DNA from: Jannaschia maritima
Lineage (GTDB): Bacteria; Pseudomonadota; Alphaproteobacteria; Rhodobacterales; Rhodobacteraceae
Direction of reading: 5' to 3'
Assembly (NCBI RefSeq): GCF_030973515.1
Contig: NZ_JARGZA010000001.1
Location: 270,805-334,804 of the forward strand
DNA length: 64,000 nt
Under the pieces are notes generated by a model. The model ran no database searches. It was not told the origin of the DNA and saw nothing but the letters and a program-made list of their open reading frames with translations. This document shows, piece by piece, positions 36,898 to 44,805 of the stretch (within the stretch, counting starts at the first letter, position 1; each line of letters opens with the position of its first letter). The translations under genes were made by a program, and so were the position numbers.

Positions 36898-37734
36898 ATG
36901 CTCGTGGCCTATCTGCTCTTCAGCGTCACGGACGTGTCCGTCGCCTGGCTGACGGCGGCGGGCCTGCCGGTCCTGCAGCTGGCCTTCATGCGATTCGGCA
37001 CGCATCTCGCGCTGTCCACGGGGCCGATGATGGGCCGCGACCATTCCGGGTTCACGGCGCCCGCCCGCCAGGCGCTGTGGATGCTCCTCCGCGGCGCGCT
37101 GCTGCTGACGGCGACGCTCTGCAACTTCGTGGCGCTGACCTATCTCGACCTGACCGTGGTGGCGGCGATCATGTTCTCCAGCCCGATCATCGTCAGCGCG
37201 CTGGCCGTGCCGCTTCTGGGCGAACGAGTCGGGCCCTGGCGCTGGGGCGCGATCCTCGTGGGCTTCCTGGGCGTCCTCGTCGTCGTGCGTCCCTGGGGCG
37301 CGGCGTTCCATCCGGCCACTTTGCTGTCCCTGACGGCGGCGACCGCGCTCGCGCTCTTCTCGCTGTTGACCCGCCGCCTCTCGGGGGAGGCCGCCCCCCG
37401 GACCATGCAGCTCTATGCCGGGTTGGTGGGCACGATCGCGCTGGCGCCCGCCGCGTTCCTGGCATGGGAGAACCCCGCCACCGCGCTGGATTGGGGGCTG
37501 CTGTTCCTCATCGGCGCGGCGGCTTGGCTGGGGCACCACTTCTTCGGGTTGGCCCACGGATACGCGCCCGCCAACGTCCTCATGCCGTTCAGCTACAGCT
37601 TCCTGATCTACATGGCCGCGGCGGGATGGCTGGTCTTCGGCACCCTGCCGGACCTGTGGTCCGTGATCGGCGCCATCGTGATCGCGGCCTCGGGCCTCGT
37701 GATCTGGTGGCGCGAACGGGGCCGCGCGACGTGA
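36898..37734 (+). CDS. EamA/DMT-superfamily permease
   Basis: Inner-membrane transporter of the drug/metabolite family, 278 aa from the first ATG, with about ten hydrophobic helices in two EamA halves (for example VAAIMFSSPIIVSALAVPLL and LGERVGPWRWGAILVGFLGV). Typical homologues have a short RGIAL-type lead-in before the first helix, and the same residues are encoded just upstream of this ATG (DPGRGIAL). Translation may therefore begin earlier at a CTG near 36832. Substrate unknown; import or export cannot be decided. Confidence 0.82.
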   Translation: MLVAYLLFSVTDVSVAWLTAAGLPVLQLAFMRFGTHLALSTGPMMGRDHSGFTAPARQALWMLLRGALLLTATLCNFVALTYLDLTVVAAIMFSSPIIVSALAVPLLGERVGPWRWGAILVGFLGVLVVVRPWGAAFHPATLLSLTAATALALFSLLTRRLSGEAAPRTMQLYAGLVGTIALAPAAFLAWENPATALDWGLLFLIGAAAWLGHHFFGLAHGYAPANVLMPFSYSFLIYMAAAGWLVFGTLPDLWSVIGAIVIAASGLVIWWRERGRAT

Positions 37735-38720
37735 CCGGCCCCCGCATGGCGGTCGTGGGCATCGACCACCGGCACATCTACACGATGGCGGCCCACATGG
37801 TCGATGCCGGCGGGACGCTGGTCGCCTGGGCCACCGACGGCGAGCCGGGAACCCTGCCCGGCTGGCGCGACCGCTTCCCGGACCTGCCGCGCCGCGACGC
37901 GACCGCGATCCTGGCGGATCCGGACATAGACCTGATCCTGACCGCGGCGGTCCCGGCCGACCGACCCGCCCTCGCCGTCCGCGCGATGGCGGCGGGCAAG
38001 CACGTCCTGTCCGACAAACCCGGCGCCCTGACGCTTCCCGACCTCGACCGCATCCGCGACGCCTGCGCCCGGACCGGCAGACGGTGGGAGGTGGACTTCT
38101 CCGAACGCTACGAAGTCCCGTCCGTCACGCGCGCCACGCGGCTGATCCGGGACGGCGCGATCGGTCGCCTGGTCGACATCACCCTGATCGCTCCCCATCG
38201 GCTGAACGCCGCGACCCGACCCGATTGGTTCTGGGACCCCCGCCGGGGCGGCGGCATCCTGGCCGATATCGGCAGCCACCAGATCGAACAGGTCCTGCAC
38301 TTTGCCGGCGCGGACGACGCCACGATCGAATACGCCGACGTCGACTGCATGGAACATCCTCCCTTTCAGGACAGGGGCCGCATCGCCATGCGCGCGGGCG
38401 ACGTGACCGGAACGATCCTGCTGCACTGGTTCACGCCCGATGGCCTGCCCGCCTGGGGCGACGGACGCCTGTTCGCGACCGGCACCACCGGCACGCTGGA
38501 GGTTCGGAAGTACGTCGATCCCGCCGGCCGTCCCGGCGCGGATCACGTCATCCTGACGGATGCGACGGGCGTCCGACGCTTCGACGCCAGCGACGACCCC
38601 CTTCCCTTCTTCGGGTGGTTCGCGGCCACCCTCGGGGACCCGCAGCGTGACCATCCCTTCGCCGTCACCCGCCTGGCGATCCAGGCGCAGGACATCGCGG
38701 AGCGGCGACGGGAATGCTGA
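37731..38720 (+). CDS. Gfo/Idh/MocA-family oxidoreductase (second copy)
   Basis: NAD(P)-dependent oxidoreductase, 329 aa, with a divergent N-terminal Rossmann region (MAVVGIDHRHIYTMAAHMVD), the conserved lysine in LSDKPGALTLPDLD, and GGGILADIGSHQIEQVLHF at the catalytic position. Starts with a GTG overlapping the permease stop by 4 bp. It differs strongly from the copy upstream, so the two are not a recent duplication. Confidence 0.85.
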   Translation: MTGPRMAVVGIDHRHIYTMAAHMVDAGGTLVAWATDGEPGTLPGWRDRFPDLPRRDATAILADPDIDLILTAAVPADRPALAVRAMAAGKHVLSDKPGALTLPDLDRIRDACARTGRRWEVDFSERYEVPSVTRATRLIRDGAIGRLVDITLIAPHRLNAATRPDWFWDPRRGGGILADIGSHQIEQVLHFAGADDATIEYADVDCMEHPPFQDRGRIAMRAGDVTGTILLHWFTPDGLPAWGDGRLFATGTTGTLEVRKYVDPAGRPGADHVILTDATGVRRFDASDDPLPFFGWFAATLGDPQRDHPFAVTRLAIQAQDIAERRREC

Positions 38721-39307
38721 CCTTCGCGGCGGCGGTCTTCTTCTTGATCGTCACGCCCGGACCCGGCGTCCTGTCACTGGCAGGGGTGGGCGCGGCGTTC
38801 GGGCGCCGGGCCGGGCTGCGCTATCTCGTCGGGCTGTTCGTCGGCACGAACCTGGTCTGCCTGGGCGTGCTGACCGGCGTGGCCGCCACGGCCCTGGCCG
38901 ACCCGCGCATCCGAACGGTGCTGTTGGTCGCCTCCACCGCCTATCTGCTATGGCTGGCCTGGGGCATCGCGACCGCGGGGCGCGAGATACGGTTCACGCC
39001 GGCATCCCACCCGCCGGGCATCCGGGGGGGCCTGGCGTTGCAGGCGCTGAACCCCAAGGCCTACGTGGTGAACACGACGCTGTTCACCGGCTTCGCCATC
39101 GCACCCGCGCACCCCGCCTGGGAGGTGGCCGTCAAGCTGGCGATCCTGAACGCGATATGGATGGCCCTCCACCTGGGTTGGCTGTGGGCGGGCATCGCGG
39201 TGCAGCGGATGGACCTGCCCCCCGGCGTGCAACGGGGCGTCAACGTCGGCATGGCGACCGCGATGGTGGCGGTGGTGGCGCTGGCCGGATGGGCCGCGCT
39301 GGCCTGA
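38714..39307 (+). CDS. LysE-family exporter
   Basis: Inner-membrane exporter of the LysE/RhtB family, 197 aa, with about six helices. The N-terminal signature FFLIVTPGPGVLSLAGVGAAFG and LQALNPKAYVVNTTLFTGF are diagnostic. These proteins export amino acids or related small molecules. The gene overlaps the preceding oxidoreductase by 7 bp and ends the plus-strand arm of the island; it might remove a pathway intermediate. Confidence 0.87.
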   Translation: MLTFAAAVFFLIVTPGPGVLSLAGVGAAFGRRAGLRYLVGLFVGTNLVCLGVLTGVAATALADPRIRTVLLVASTAYLLWLAWGIATAGREIRFTPASHPPGIRGGLALQALNPKAYVVNTTLFTGFAIAPAHPAWEVAVKLAILNAIWMALHLGWLWAGIAVQRMDLPPGVQRGVNVGMATAMVAVVALAGWAALA

Positions 39308-39347
39308 CCTCCGCATCCCGACCGAAGCGATTCCCGTCCGACGGAAG

Positions 39348-39380
39348 GCAGACGCAGGGCAGACGCTCCGCAGACACGCG
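39348..39380. repeat. Three 11-bp direct repeats after the LysE gene
   Basis: GCAGACGCAGG, GCAGACGCTCC and GCAGACACGCG follow each other with an exact 11-bp period in the 256-bp convergent gap between lysE-like and cysK. The gap otherwise holds no gene or clear terminator that I can see. Confidence 0.5.
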
Positions 39381-39563
39381 CCCTGCCCGCCCGCCGACGG
39401 ACCGCAGGCGGCATGGTCCGACGGTCCACCTCCCCCACAGCCCTTTCTCGCCTGGATCATCGCCCCGCTTGCGCCGTTCCGCGCTCCCGGTCAGACTGAT
39501 GGCACCGAACCGATCGCCCCGCCCGTCACGAGGCGAAGTTACGCCGCACCGCAGCATGACGCG

Positions 39564-40592
39564 TCAGGCGCGGACGTCCGGCAGGTCGGTGGGCGCGCGA
39601 TCCAGCCACGCGGGCACTGGCAGGTCCTTCGACCGCAGGAAGGCGGGGTCGAACAGCTTCGACTGATACCGCGTCCCGTAGTCGCACAGGATCGTCACGA
39701 TCGTATGGCCCGGCCCCATGTCGCGCGCCATCGCCATGGCGCCTCCGACGTTGATCCCCGACGACCCGCCCAGGCACAGCCCCTCATGTTCCAGCAGGTC
39801 GAACACGATGGACACCGCCGTCGCGTCGTCCACCCGGCAGGCGAAGTCCGGCGAGAACCCTTCCAGGTTAGCCGTGATCCGCCCCTGGCCTATCCCTTCG
39901 GTGATGCTGCTGCCCTCCGACGCCATCTCGCCTGTCGTATAGAAGCTGTAGAGCGCGGCCCCCATCGGATCGGCCAGCCCCACCTTCACCCCCTTAGGCT
40001 GCAGCACCTCCGCCACCCCCGCGACCGTGCCGCCGGACCCCACGGCGCAGATGAACCCATCGACCCGGCCGCCCGTCTGCTCCCAGATCTCGGGGCCCGT
40101 CCCCTCCACGTGGGCCTGCCGGTTGGCCGTGTTGTCGAACTGGTTGGCCCAGATGGCCCCGTTCGGCAGGGTCCGGTCCAACGCCTCCGCCAGGCGCCCG
40201 GAATAGCGGACGTAGTTGTTCGGGTCCCGGTACGGAGCCGCCGGCACCTCGACCAGCTCCGCACCCGCCAGCCGCAGCATGTCCTTCTTTTCCTGGCTCT
40301 GCGTTTCCGGAATCACGATCACGGTCCGGAACCCCATCGACGCGCCGACCAGCGACAGGCCGATGCCCGTGTTGCCCGCCGTCCCCTCCACGATGGTGCC
40401 CCCGGGTCGCAGCGCCCCCCGGGCGACCGCGTCGCGGATGATGTACAGGGCCGCGCGGTCCTTGACCGATTGCCCGGGGTTCAGGAACTCCGCCTTGCCC
40501 AGGATCTCGCACCCCGTGGCCGTGCTGGGGCCGTTCAGGCGGATCAGGGGGGTGTTGCCGATGGCGGCGGCGAGGTCGGAATGGATGGTCAC
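39564..40592 (-). CDS. cysK: Cysteine synthase A
   Basis: PLP enzyme making L-cysteine from O-acetylserine and sulfide in the cytosol, 342 aa. The N-terminal IGNTPLIRLN, the PLP lysine in NPGQSVKDRAALYII (Lys44), the substrate loop EGTAGNTGIG (69-78) and SGGTVAGVAEVL (phosphate loop) are present. The GTG start (VTIHSDLAAA) follows GAGGGG. Its promoter is paired back to back with that of tRNA-Val. Confidence 0.93.
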   Translation of the reverse strand: MTIHSDLAAAIGNTPLIRLNGPSTATGCEILGKAEFLNPGQSVKDRAALYIIRDAVARGALRPGGTIVEGTAGNTGIGLSLVGASMGFRTVIVIPETQSQEKKDMLRLAGAELVEVPAAPYRDPNNYVRYSGRLAEALDRTLPNGAIWANQFDNTANRQAHVEGTGPEIWEQTGGRVDGFICAVGSGGTVAGVAEVLQPKGVKVGLADPMGAALYSFYTTGEMASEGSSITEGIGQGRITANLEGFSPDFACRVDDATAVSIVFDLLEHEGLCLGGSSGINVGGAMAMARDMGPGHTIVTILCDYGTRYQSKLFDPAFLRSKDLPVPAWLDRAPTDLPDVRA

Positions 40593-40624
40593 GGGCGGGC
40601 CCCTCGGTCCGGAAGCGAAGCCCT

Positions 40625-40653
40625 TCGATACGCAGACCCATCCGATGCGGCAA
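40625..40653 (-). promoter_or_regulatory. Promoter of cysK
   Basis: On the minus strand TTGCCG (40653-40648) and TATCGA (40630-40625) are 17 bp apart; predicted leader about 26 nt. The -35 lies in one arm of a perfect nine-base inverted repeat (TGCGGCAAG, N9, CTTGCCGCA, 40646-40672). Confidence 0.6.
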
Positions 40654-40664
40654 GCCGCGCCGAC

Positions 40665-40694
40665 TTGCCGCACACCCGGTCCCCGGTCTATCGT
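40665..40694 (+). promoter_or_regulatory. Promoter of tRNA-Val
   Basis: TTGCCG and TATCGT are 18 bp apart; transcription would start 1-3 nt before the mature tRNA. The -35 lies in the right arm of the inverted repeat shared with the divergent cysK promoter. Confidence 0.62.
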
Positions 40695-40702
40695 GGAGGC
40701 GC

Positions 40703-40778
40703 GGGTGGTTAGCTCAGTTGGTAGAGCGTCTCGTTTACACCGAGGATGTCGGGGGTTCGAGCCCCTCACCACCCACCA
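40703..40778 (+). tRNA. tRNA-Val (TAC)
   Basis: A 76-nt cloverleaf with encoded CCA: acceptor GGGTGGT/ACCACCC, D-arm GCTC/GAGC, anticodon stem TCTCG/CGAGG with loop TTTACAC (anticodon TAC), T-arm GGGGG-TTCGAGC-CCCTC. The luxR-like gene begins 20 bp after it, so both may share a transcript. Confidence 0.97.
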
Positions 40779-40798
40779 TGCCGTCCCAGGGGGCGCAC

Positions 40799-41533
40799 AT
40801 GTCGGATTCGGCTCTGTCTGACTTCGCCGCACGATCCGCCGAAGCGCGGGACCCCCAGGAATTGTGGCACGTGGTGATCGCGTTCTATGCCGACGACGAC
40901 ATCCCGATGGTCAGCTATCACCACTTCCGCCAGGGACGCATGCAGGGTGTCCTGACGGAAACAGGGATAAAAGCACATGGCTTCCCGGCCGACTGGGTCA
41001 CCCATTACCTCGAAGACCACCTGTTCGAGCACGATCCGATCGTCGCGCTCGCGGCGCGAACCACCCGCCCCTTCTTCTGGAACGACATCCGGCATCTCGT
41101 CGAACTGACCGGCGCCGAGGAGGCGATGCTGCGCCGATTGGAGGCCGCCGATCTGGGCGACGGCCTCAGCATGCAGGTCGTCGGACCGAACCTGCGCAAC
41201 GGATACGTGGGCCTCGGCTTCGGGGGTCGGCGCCCCGCGCTCTCGGACGCCATGATATTCGAATTGAAATGCGCAGCGCAGATCGCCCACCTGCGCTATT
41301 GTGAGATGGTGCCGGACGACGCCCGCGCGGCTGCGTCCCTGACCGCGCGCGAGCGCGAGGTCCTGGGATGGATCGCACGCGGCAAGTCCAACGCGGTGAT
41401 CGCCGACATCCTTCGGGTGTCGCGCCACACGGTCGACACCCTCGTCCGGCGCATCTTCGACAAGCTCGGCGTGGCGGACAGGACGACCGCCGCGATCAAG
41501 GGCGTGGGCGCGGGCCTGATCCTGCCCACCTGA
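40799..41533 (+). CDS. LuxR-family transcriptional regulator with autoinducer-binding domain (LuxR solo)
   Basis: Quorum-sensing-type regulator, 244 aa. The N-terminal autoinducer-binding domain (about 20-165) keeps the residues that contact acyl-homoserine lactones in TraR/LuxR: Trp66, Tyr70, Asp79-Pro80 and Trp94 (FFWND). The C-terminal LuxR HTH starts at LTAREREVLGWIARGKSNAV (181-200). The start has GGGGGC upstream. No luxI-type synthase is in the window, so it is either a solo or responds to a signal made elsewhere. It lies 20 bp downstream of tRNA-Val. Confidence 0.9.
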   Translation: MSDSALSDFAARSAEARDPQELWHVVIAFYADDDIPMVSYHHFRQGRMQGVLTETGIKAHGFPADWVTHYLEDHLFEHDPIVALAARTTRPFFWNDIRHLVELTGAEEAMLRRLEAADLGDGLSMQVVGPNLRNGYVGLGFGGRRPALSDAMIFELKCAAQIAHLRYCEMVPDDARAAASLTAREREVLGWIARGKSNAVIADILRVSRHTVDTLVRRIFDKLGVADRTTAAIKGVGAGLILPT

Positions 41534-41637
41534 CCGATTGCCCTTGCAACCAAGGGTTGTCCCGCAACTGCGTGACAGACGGAACCTTCATGCGCGCCTA
41601 AATCCGCAGCATGCAGACGAAGGTTTGGACATCGGGA

Positions 41638-42405
41638 TCACGCACCGTTCGTGGCGCGTCGCAGCGCGGGCAGACCGATTCCCGTGGCCTCGAACCCGCC
41701 ATCGACCGACAGGCGCTGCCCCGTGACGTAGCTTGCCTTGGGGGAGCACAACCAGACGATCGCCTCCGCGATCTCTGGCTCTCGTCCGTACCGTCCCAGC
41801 GGGATCGCATCGTGATAGGCGTGGATGATCTCCTGCGTGTGGACCGCCATCGCCAGCTTCGTTCGGACCGGCCCCGGACAAACGCAGTTCACGCGTATGC
41901 CGAACTCGCCCAACTCGACCGCCTGCTGCTGCGTCAGATGCGCCACCGCCGCCTTCGACGTGCCGTACGCGACCCGCAGCGTGGACGCCCGCAGCGCGCT
42001 GATCGACGCGATGTTGACCACCGCGCCGCGCGCGGCCTTCAGGGCCTGCAGCACGGCCTGGGTCATCAGGAACGGCCCATCCAGGTTGGTTCGCATCACC
42101 GCATGCCACCGCTCCGCCGTGGTCTCCGCGAGGGGGCCGAAATCCGCCAGGCCGGCATTGTTCACCAACGCGTGCAGGCGGCCGCCCAGCGCCTCGACCT
42201 CCTGCGCGATCGCATCGACGTCTCCGGGCTCGGCGACGTCGCGCACCAGCGCCACGCTTCCCGGAACCGTCCCGGCCGCAACGGCCAGCGCGTCGCCGTC
42301 GATATCGACCATCACCACCGTGCTTCCGGCAGCGGCCATCTGCTGCGCCGTCGCCAGACCGATGCCGCGTGCGGCGCCCGTTATCACGCATAGTCGTTCG
42401 GCCAT
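41638..42405 (-). CDS. Short-chain dehydrogenase/reductase (SDR)
   Basis: Classical SDR, 255 aa. TGAARGIG cofactor motif (9-16), NNAG (82-85), catalytic Ser136, Tyr147 and Lys151 (VAYGTSKAAV), and the C-terminal YVTGQRLSVDGGFEATG. An acidic residue after beta-2 (VMVDIDGDAL) suggests NAD rather than NADP. Substrate not deducible; one SDR of this kind could serve as the 2-keto-3-deoxy-acid dehydrogenase missing from the island, but that is speculation. The start has GGGGGATGGGCC; an in-frame ATG 11 codons upstream is less likely. Confidence 0.88.
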   Translation of the reverse strand: MAERLCVITGAARGIGLATAQQMAAAGSTVVMVDIDGDALAVAAGTVPGSVALVRDVAEPGDVDAIAQEVEALGGRLHALVNNAGLADFGPLAETTAERWHAVMRTNLDGPFLMTQAVLQALKAARGAVVNIASISALRASTLRVAYGTSKAAVAHLTQQQAVELGEFGIRVNCVCPGPVRTKLAMAVHTQEIIHAYHDAIPLGRYGREPEIAEAIVWLCSPKASYVTGQRLSVDGGFEATGIGLPALRRATNGA

Positions 42406-42484
42406 CGGCCCATCCCCCACTGTCTCCACCTTATTCATCGTGCTGTGCGAACGCCCGGCCGCACCTCCCAAGAGCCCTAGACCA

Positions 42485-42709
42485 ATGTTGACCGATCAGG
42501 AATCCGTCCACCTCCGCACCGCCATCCAGGAGGCGATCCGCGACGTCGCCAATCAATCCGCCACCCTGTCGGGCTGGCTGGCGCTGGACTGCGCCGAAAT
42601 GCTCGTCCTCCTCGCCCGTCAGGAGCTGGGCCCCGCCATCACCCCCGAGCAGTCCGACGAGCTGGACGAGATCGTCCTGCGCCTGCGCCGTGTGGCCGCC
42701 TACGTCTGA
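42485..42709 (+). CDS. Small hypothetical protein (74 aa)
   Basis: A 74-aa acidic, mostly helical protein (RTAIQEAIRDVANQSATL; LVLLARQELG; LRLRRVAAYV) with one cysteine and no membrane segment. It is divergent from the SDR gene. No ribosome site is visible, and a CCTAGACC element directly precedes the ATG. I recognise no family; the regular amphipathic pattern supports coding. Confidence 0.5.
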   Translation: MLTDQESVHLRTAIQEAIRDVANQSATLSGWLALDCAEMLVLLARQELGPAITPEQSDELDEIVLRLRRVAAYV

Positions 42710-42753
42710 ATCGGAGCCCCGGCGCGGTCGGCCTTTTTCCCCGAGATCACCCA

Positions 42754-42782
42754 TTGACCCCCCCGCGACCCTTCGGTATCCG
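42754..42782 (+). promoter_or_regulatory. Promoter of tRNA-Asp
   Basis: TTGACC and TATCCG are separated by 17 bp; predicted start about 5 nt before the mature tRNA. Confidence 0.6.
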
Positions 42783-42793
42783 CCCGCTCACGC

Positions 42794-42870
42794 GCGGTTG
42801 TAGCTCAGTTGGTTAGAGTACCGGCCTGTCACGCCGGGGGTCGCGGGTTCGAGCCCCGTCAACCGCGCCA
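42794..42870 (+). tRNA. tRNA-Asp (GTC)
   Basis: A 77-nt cloverleaf with encoded CCA: acceptor GCGGTTG/CAACCGC, anticodon stem CCGGC/GCCGG with loop CTGTCAC (anticodon GTC), T-arm GCGGG-TTCGAGC-CCCGT. Convergent with mmsB, whose stop is 16 bp away. Confidence 0.97.
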
Positions 42871-42886
42871 CTTCCCCCCATCGCGA

Positions 42887-43759
42887 TCACTGCTTCCCAC
42901 GCATCGACTTGAAGCGGGGCAGCAGCGCCGAGAAGTCGCGCCCGCCCTCGCCCCCGTCCGCCAGATCGCGGTACGCCCGCAGGGCGGTCTCGCCGGTCGC
43001 CACGGGCGACCCGACCGTCTTCGCGGCCTCCACCGCCAGGGTCATGTCCTTCAGCATCAGGGACACCGCAAACCCGGCGGCATAGTCCCGGTCGGCGGGC
43101 GATTCGGGACCCACGCCGGGCACGGGGCAGTTCGTCGTCGTCGACCAGCTCTGCCCCGACGAGGTCGATACGACGTCGTAGAACCGCGCCTCGTCCAACC
43201 CCAACGCATTTGCCAGCGCGAAGGCTTCGCAGGTAACGGCCATCGTGGCGCCCGTAATCATGTTGTTGCAGAGCTTCGCGGCCTGCCCGGCGCCCACGGC
43301 ACCGCAATGGACCACCCGCGATCCCATCGCCTCCAACAGCGGACGGACGCGGTCGAGATGGTCCGACGCCCCGCCCACCATGAAGGTCAGCGTCCCGGCA
43401 TCCGCTCCCACGGTCCCGCCCGACACGGGCGCGTCGAGGAACCCGATCTCGGCGGTACGGGCCAGCGCTGCGACCGCGCGGGCCGATTCGATGTCGACGG
43501 TCGAGCAGTCCACAAGGACGGCGCCCGGGGCCATCGCCGGCACAACCGTGTCCGCGACCGAGCGCAGGACATCGCCCTTCGGCAACATCGTCACCACCAC
43601 CTCGGCCCCGCGAACCGCCGCGGCGGCGTCGTCGGCCGTCGCCACGCCCCCGGGCATCGCCGCCTGGGGATCGAACCCCGTGACCGAATGCCCCGCCCGT
43701 GCGAGGTTGCGCGCCATCGGGGCACCCATTTTGCCCGTCCCGATGAACCCGATCTTCAT
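42887..43759 (-). CDS. mmsB: 3-hydroxyisobutyrate dehydrogenase
   Basis: NAD-dependent oxidation of 3-hydroxyisobutyrate to methylmalonate semialdehyde in valine degradation, 290 aa. Cofactor motif KIGFIGTGKMGAPMARNLAR, FLDAPVSGGTVGADAG, catalytic lysine in GAGQAAKLCNNMI, and the MmsB-type SSGQSWSTTTNCPVPG. The start with GGGAG at seven bases is preferred over an ATG two codons earlier. It overlaps the CoA hydrolase gene by 4 bp (ATGA) and is the last gene of the long glgE-treY array. Confidence 0.92.
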   Translation of the reverse strand: MKIGFIGTGKMGAPMARNLARAGHSVTGFDPQAAMPGGVATADDAAAAVRGAEVVVTMLPKGDVLRSVADTVVPAMAPGAVLVDCSTVDIESARAVAALARTAEIGFLDAPVSGGTVGADAGTLTFMVGGASDHLDRVRPLLEAMGSRVVHCGAVGAGQAAKLCNNMITGATMAVTCEAFALANALGLDEARFYDVVSTSSGQSWSTTTNCPVPGVGPESPADRDYAAGFAVSLMLKDMTLAVEAAKTVGSPVATGETALRAYRDLADGGEGGRDFSALLPRFKSMRGKQ

Positions 43760-44805
43760 GTCCATTCTCCCATCTCGGTCGCTGCCCCCCATCCCTCGCC
43801 CGGGGGCAACGGTCGCAGCATGGCGGAAACCTCCCCCTCCGTCACGGCGTCCGGCCCCGCGTGATCCCACCTGGGTGCGTCGTCGCGATCGATCAGCCGC
43901 GCGCGGATGCCTTCGGCGAAGTCGCGGCCACCCGCGATGCGGGCTACGTAGCGATATTCGAGGTCGAGCGATGGAACGATGCCGGCATCGGGGTTCAAGC
44001 GCCCCTGGATCGCCAAGGCGCAGGCCATCGCCAGGGGCGCGTTCCGGTCCAGCGCCGTCCGCACGATCCGGGCCGCCGGACCGTCGGCCCGGACCAGAAA
44101 TCGGGCCAGATCGCCCAGAGACGCGGCCAGGAACAGTTCATCGACCTCCGCCCGCAATCCAGCCAGGGTTCCGCCATCCGCAGGCACACCTTCGATGATC
44201 GCGACGTCGCCGCCATCGGACAGCGCGTCCTTCAGTCCGTCCCAGCCGCCCGGGACGTACGTGTCGGCGAACCCCGCCCATACGGCATCCGCCGCCGCCA
44301 TCGGGCGTCCCGTGATCCCCAGGAACATGCCCATCCGACCCGGCGCCCGCCGCAGCAGCCGTGACGATCCGACGTCCGGCACCAGGCCAAGGCCGCATTC
44401 CGGCAACGCGATGCGGGAGGTATCGTCGACGATCCGATGGGAGGCATGACATCCCAGCCCGACGCCACCCCCCAACGTAAGGCCGTGCAGGAATGCGACG
44501 ACCGGCTTCGGATAGGCGGCGACCGTCGCGTTCATCCGGTACTCGTCGCGCCAGAACGCCCTGACCGCGTCACCATCGCCCGCGACCAACGCGGCATGGA
44601 TCGACGAAAGGTCCCCGCCCGCACAGAAGGCGCGGTCCCCCGCCCCGTCGATCAGGACCAGCGCGATCGCGTCGTCGACCGCCCAATCCAGCAAGGCACG
44701 TTCGATCGCGACGACCATGTCGCGCGTCAGCGCGTTCAGCGCGTCCGCCCGGTTCAGCGTGATCCGCCCCGTGCGTCCTTCCCGCCGGATGCGGACCTCG
44801 CTCAT
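43756..44805 (-). CDS. 3-hydroxyisobutyryl-CoA hydrolase (enoyl-CoA hydratase/isomerase family)
   Basis: Crotonase-fold thioesterase of valine degradation, releasing 3-hydroxyisobutyrate for mmsB, 349 aa. Oxyanion-hole segments FCAGGDLSSIH and HGLTLGGGVGLGCHASHR, and the catalytic glutamate region ALPECGLGLVPDVGSSRLL that is typical of HIBCH. The C-terminal extension after about residue 200 separates it from plain hydratases. Overlaps treY upstream and mmsB downstream by 4 bp each. Confidence 0.9.
   Translation of the reverse strand: MSEVRIRREGRTGRITLNRADALNALTRDMVVAIERALLDWAVDDAIALVLIDGAGDRAFCAGGDLSSIHAALVAGDGDAVRAFWRDEYRMNATVAAYPKPVVAFLHGLTLGGGVGLGCHASHRIVDDTSRIALPECGLGLVPDVGSSRLLRRAPGRMGMFLGITGRPMAAADAVWAGFADTYVPGGWDGLKDALSDGGDVAIIEGVPADGGTLAGLRAEVDELFLAASLGDLARFLVRADGPAARIVRTALDRNAPLAMACALAIQGRLNPDAGIVPSLDLEYRYVARIAGGRDFAEGIRARLIDRDDAPRWDHAGPDAVTEGEVSAMLRPLPPGEGWGAATEMGEWT

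Noticed and set aside
23471..39307. Horizontally acquired genomic island with integrase or attachment site
   Set aside because: tRNA genes lie nearby (40703, 42794), but no integrase, no tRNA 3'-end repeat and no evident compositional break were seen. The promoter style matches the rest of the window.
39308..39563. A coding gene in the gap between the LysE and cysK genes
   Set aside because: Open frames here are extensions of antisense or out-of-frame sequence of the neighbours, with no start plus ribosome site and no coherent composition.
40646..40672. A lux box or other quorum-sensing operator upstream of tRNA-Val and the LuxR gene
   Set aside because: The palindrome is explained by the two outward -35 elements and does not show the CTG-N10-CAG core of lux boxes.
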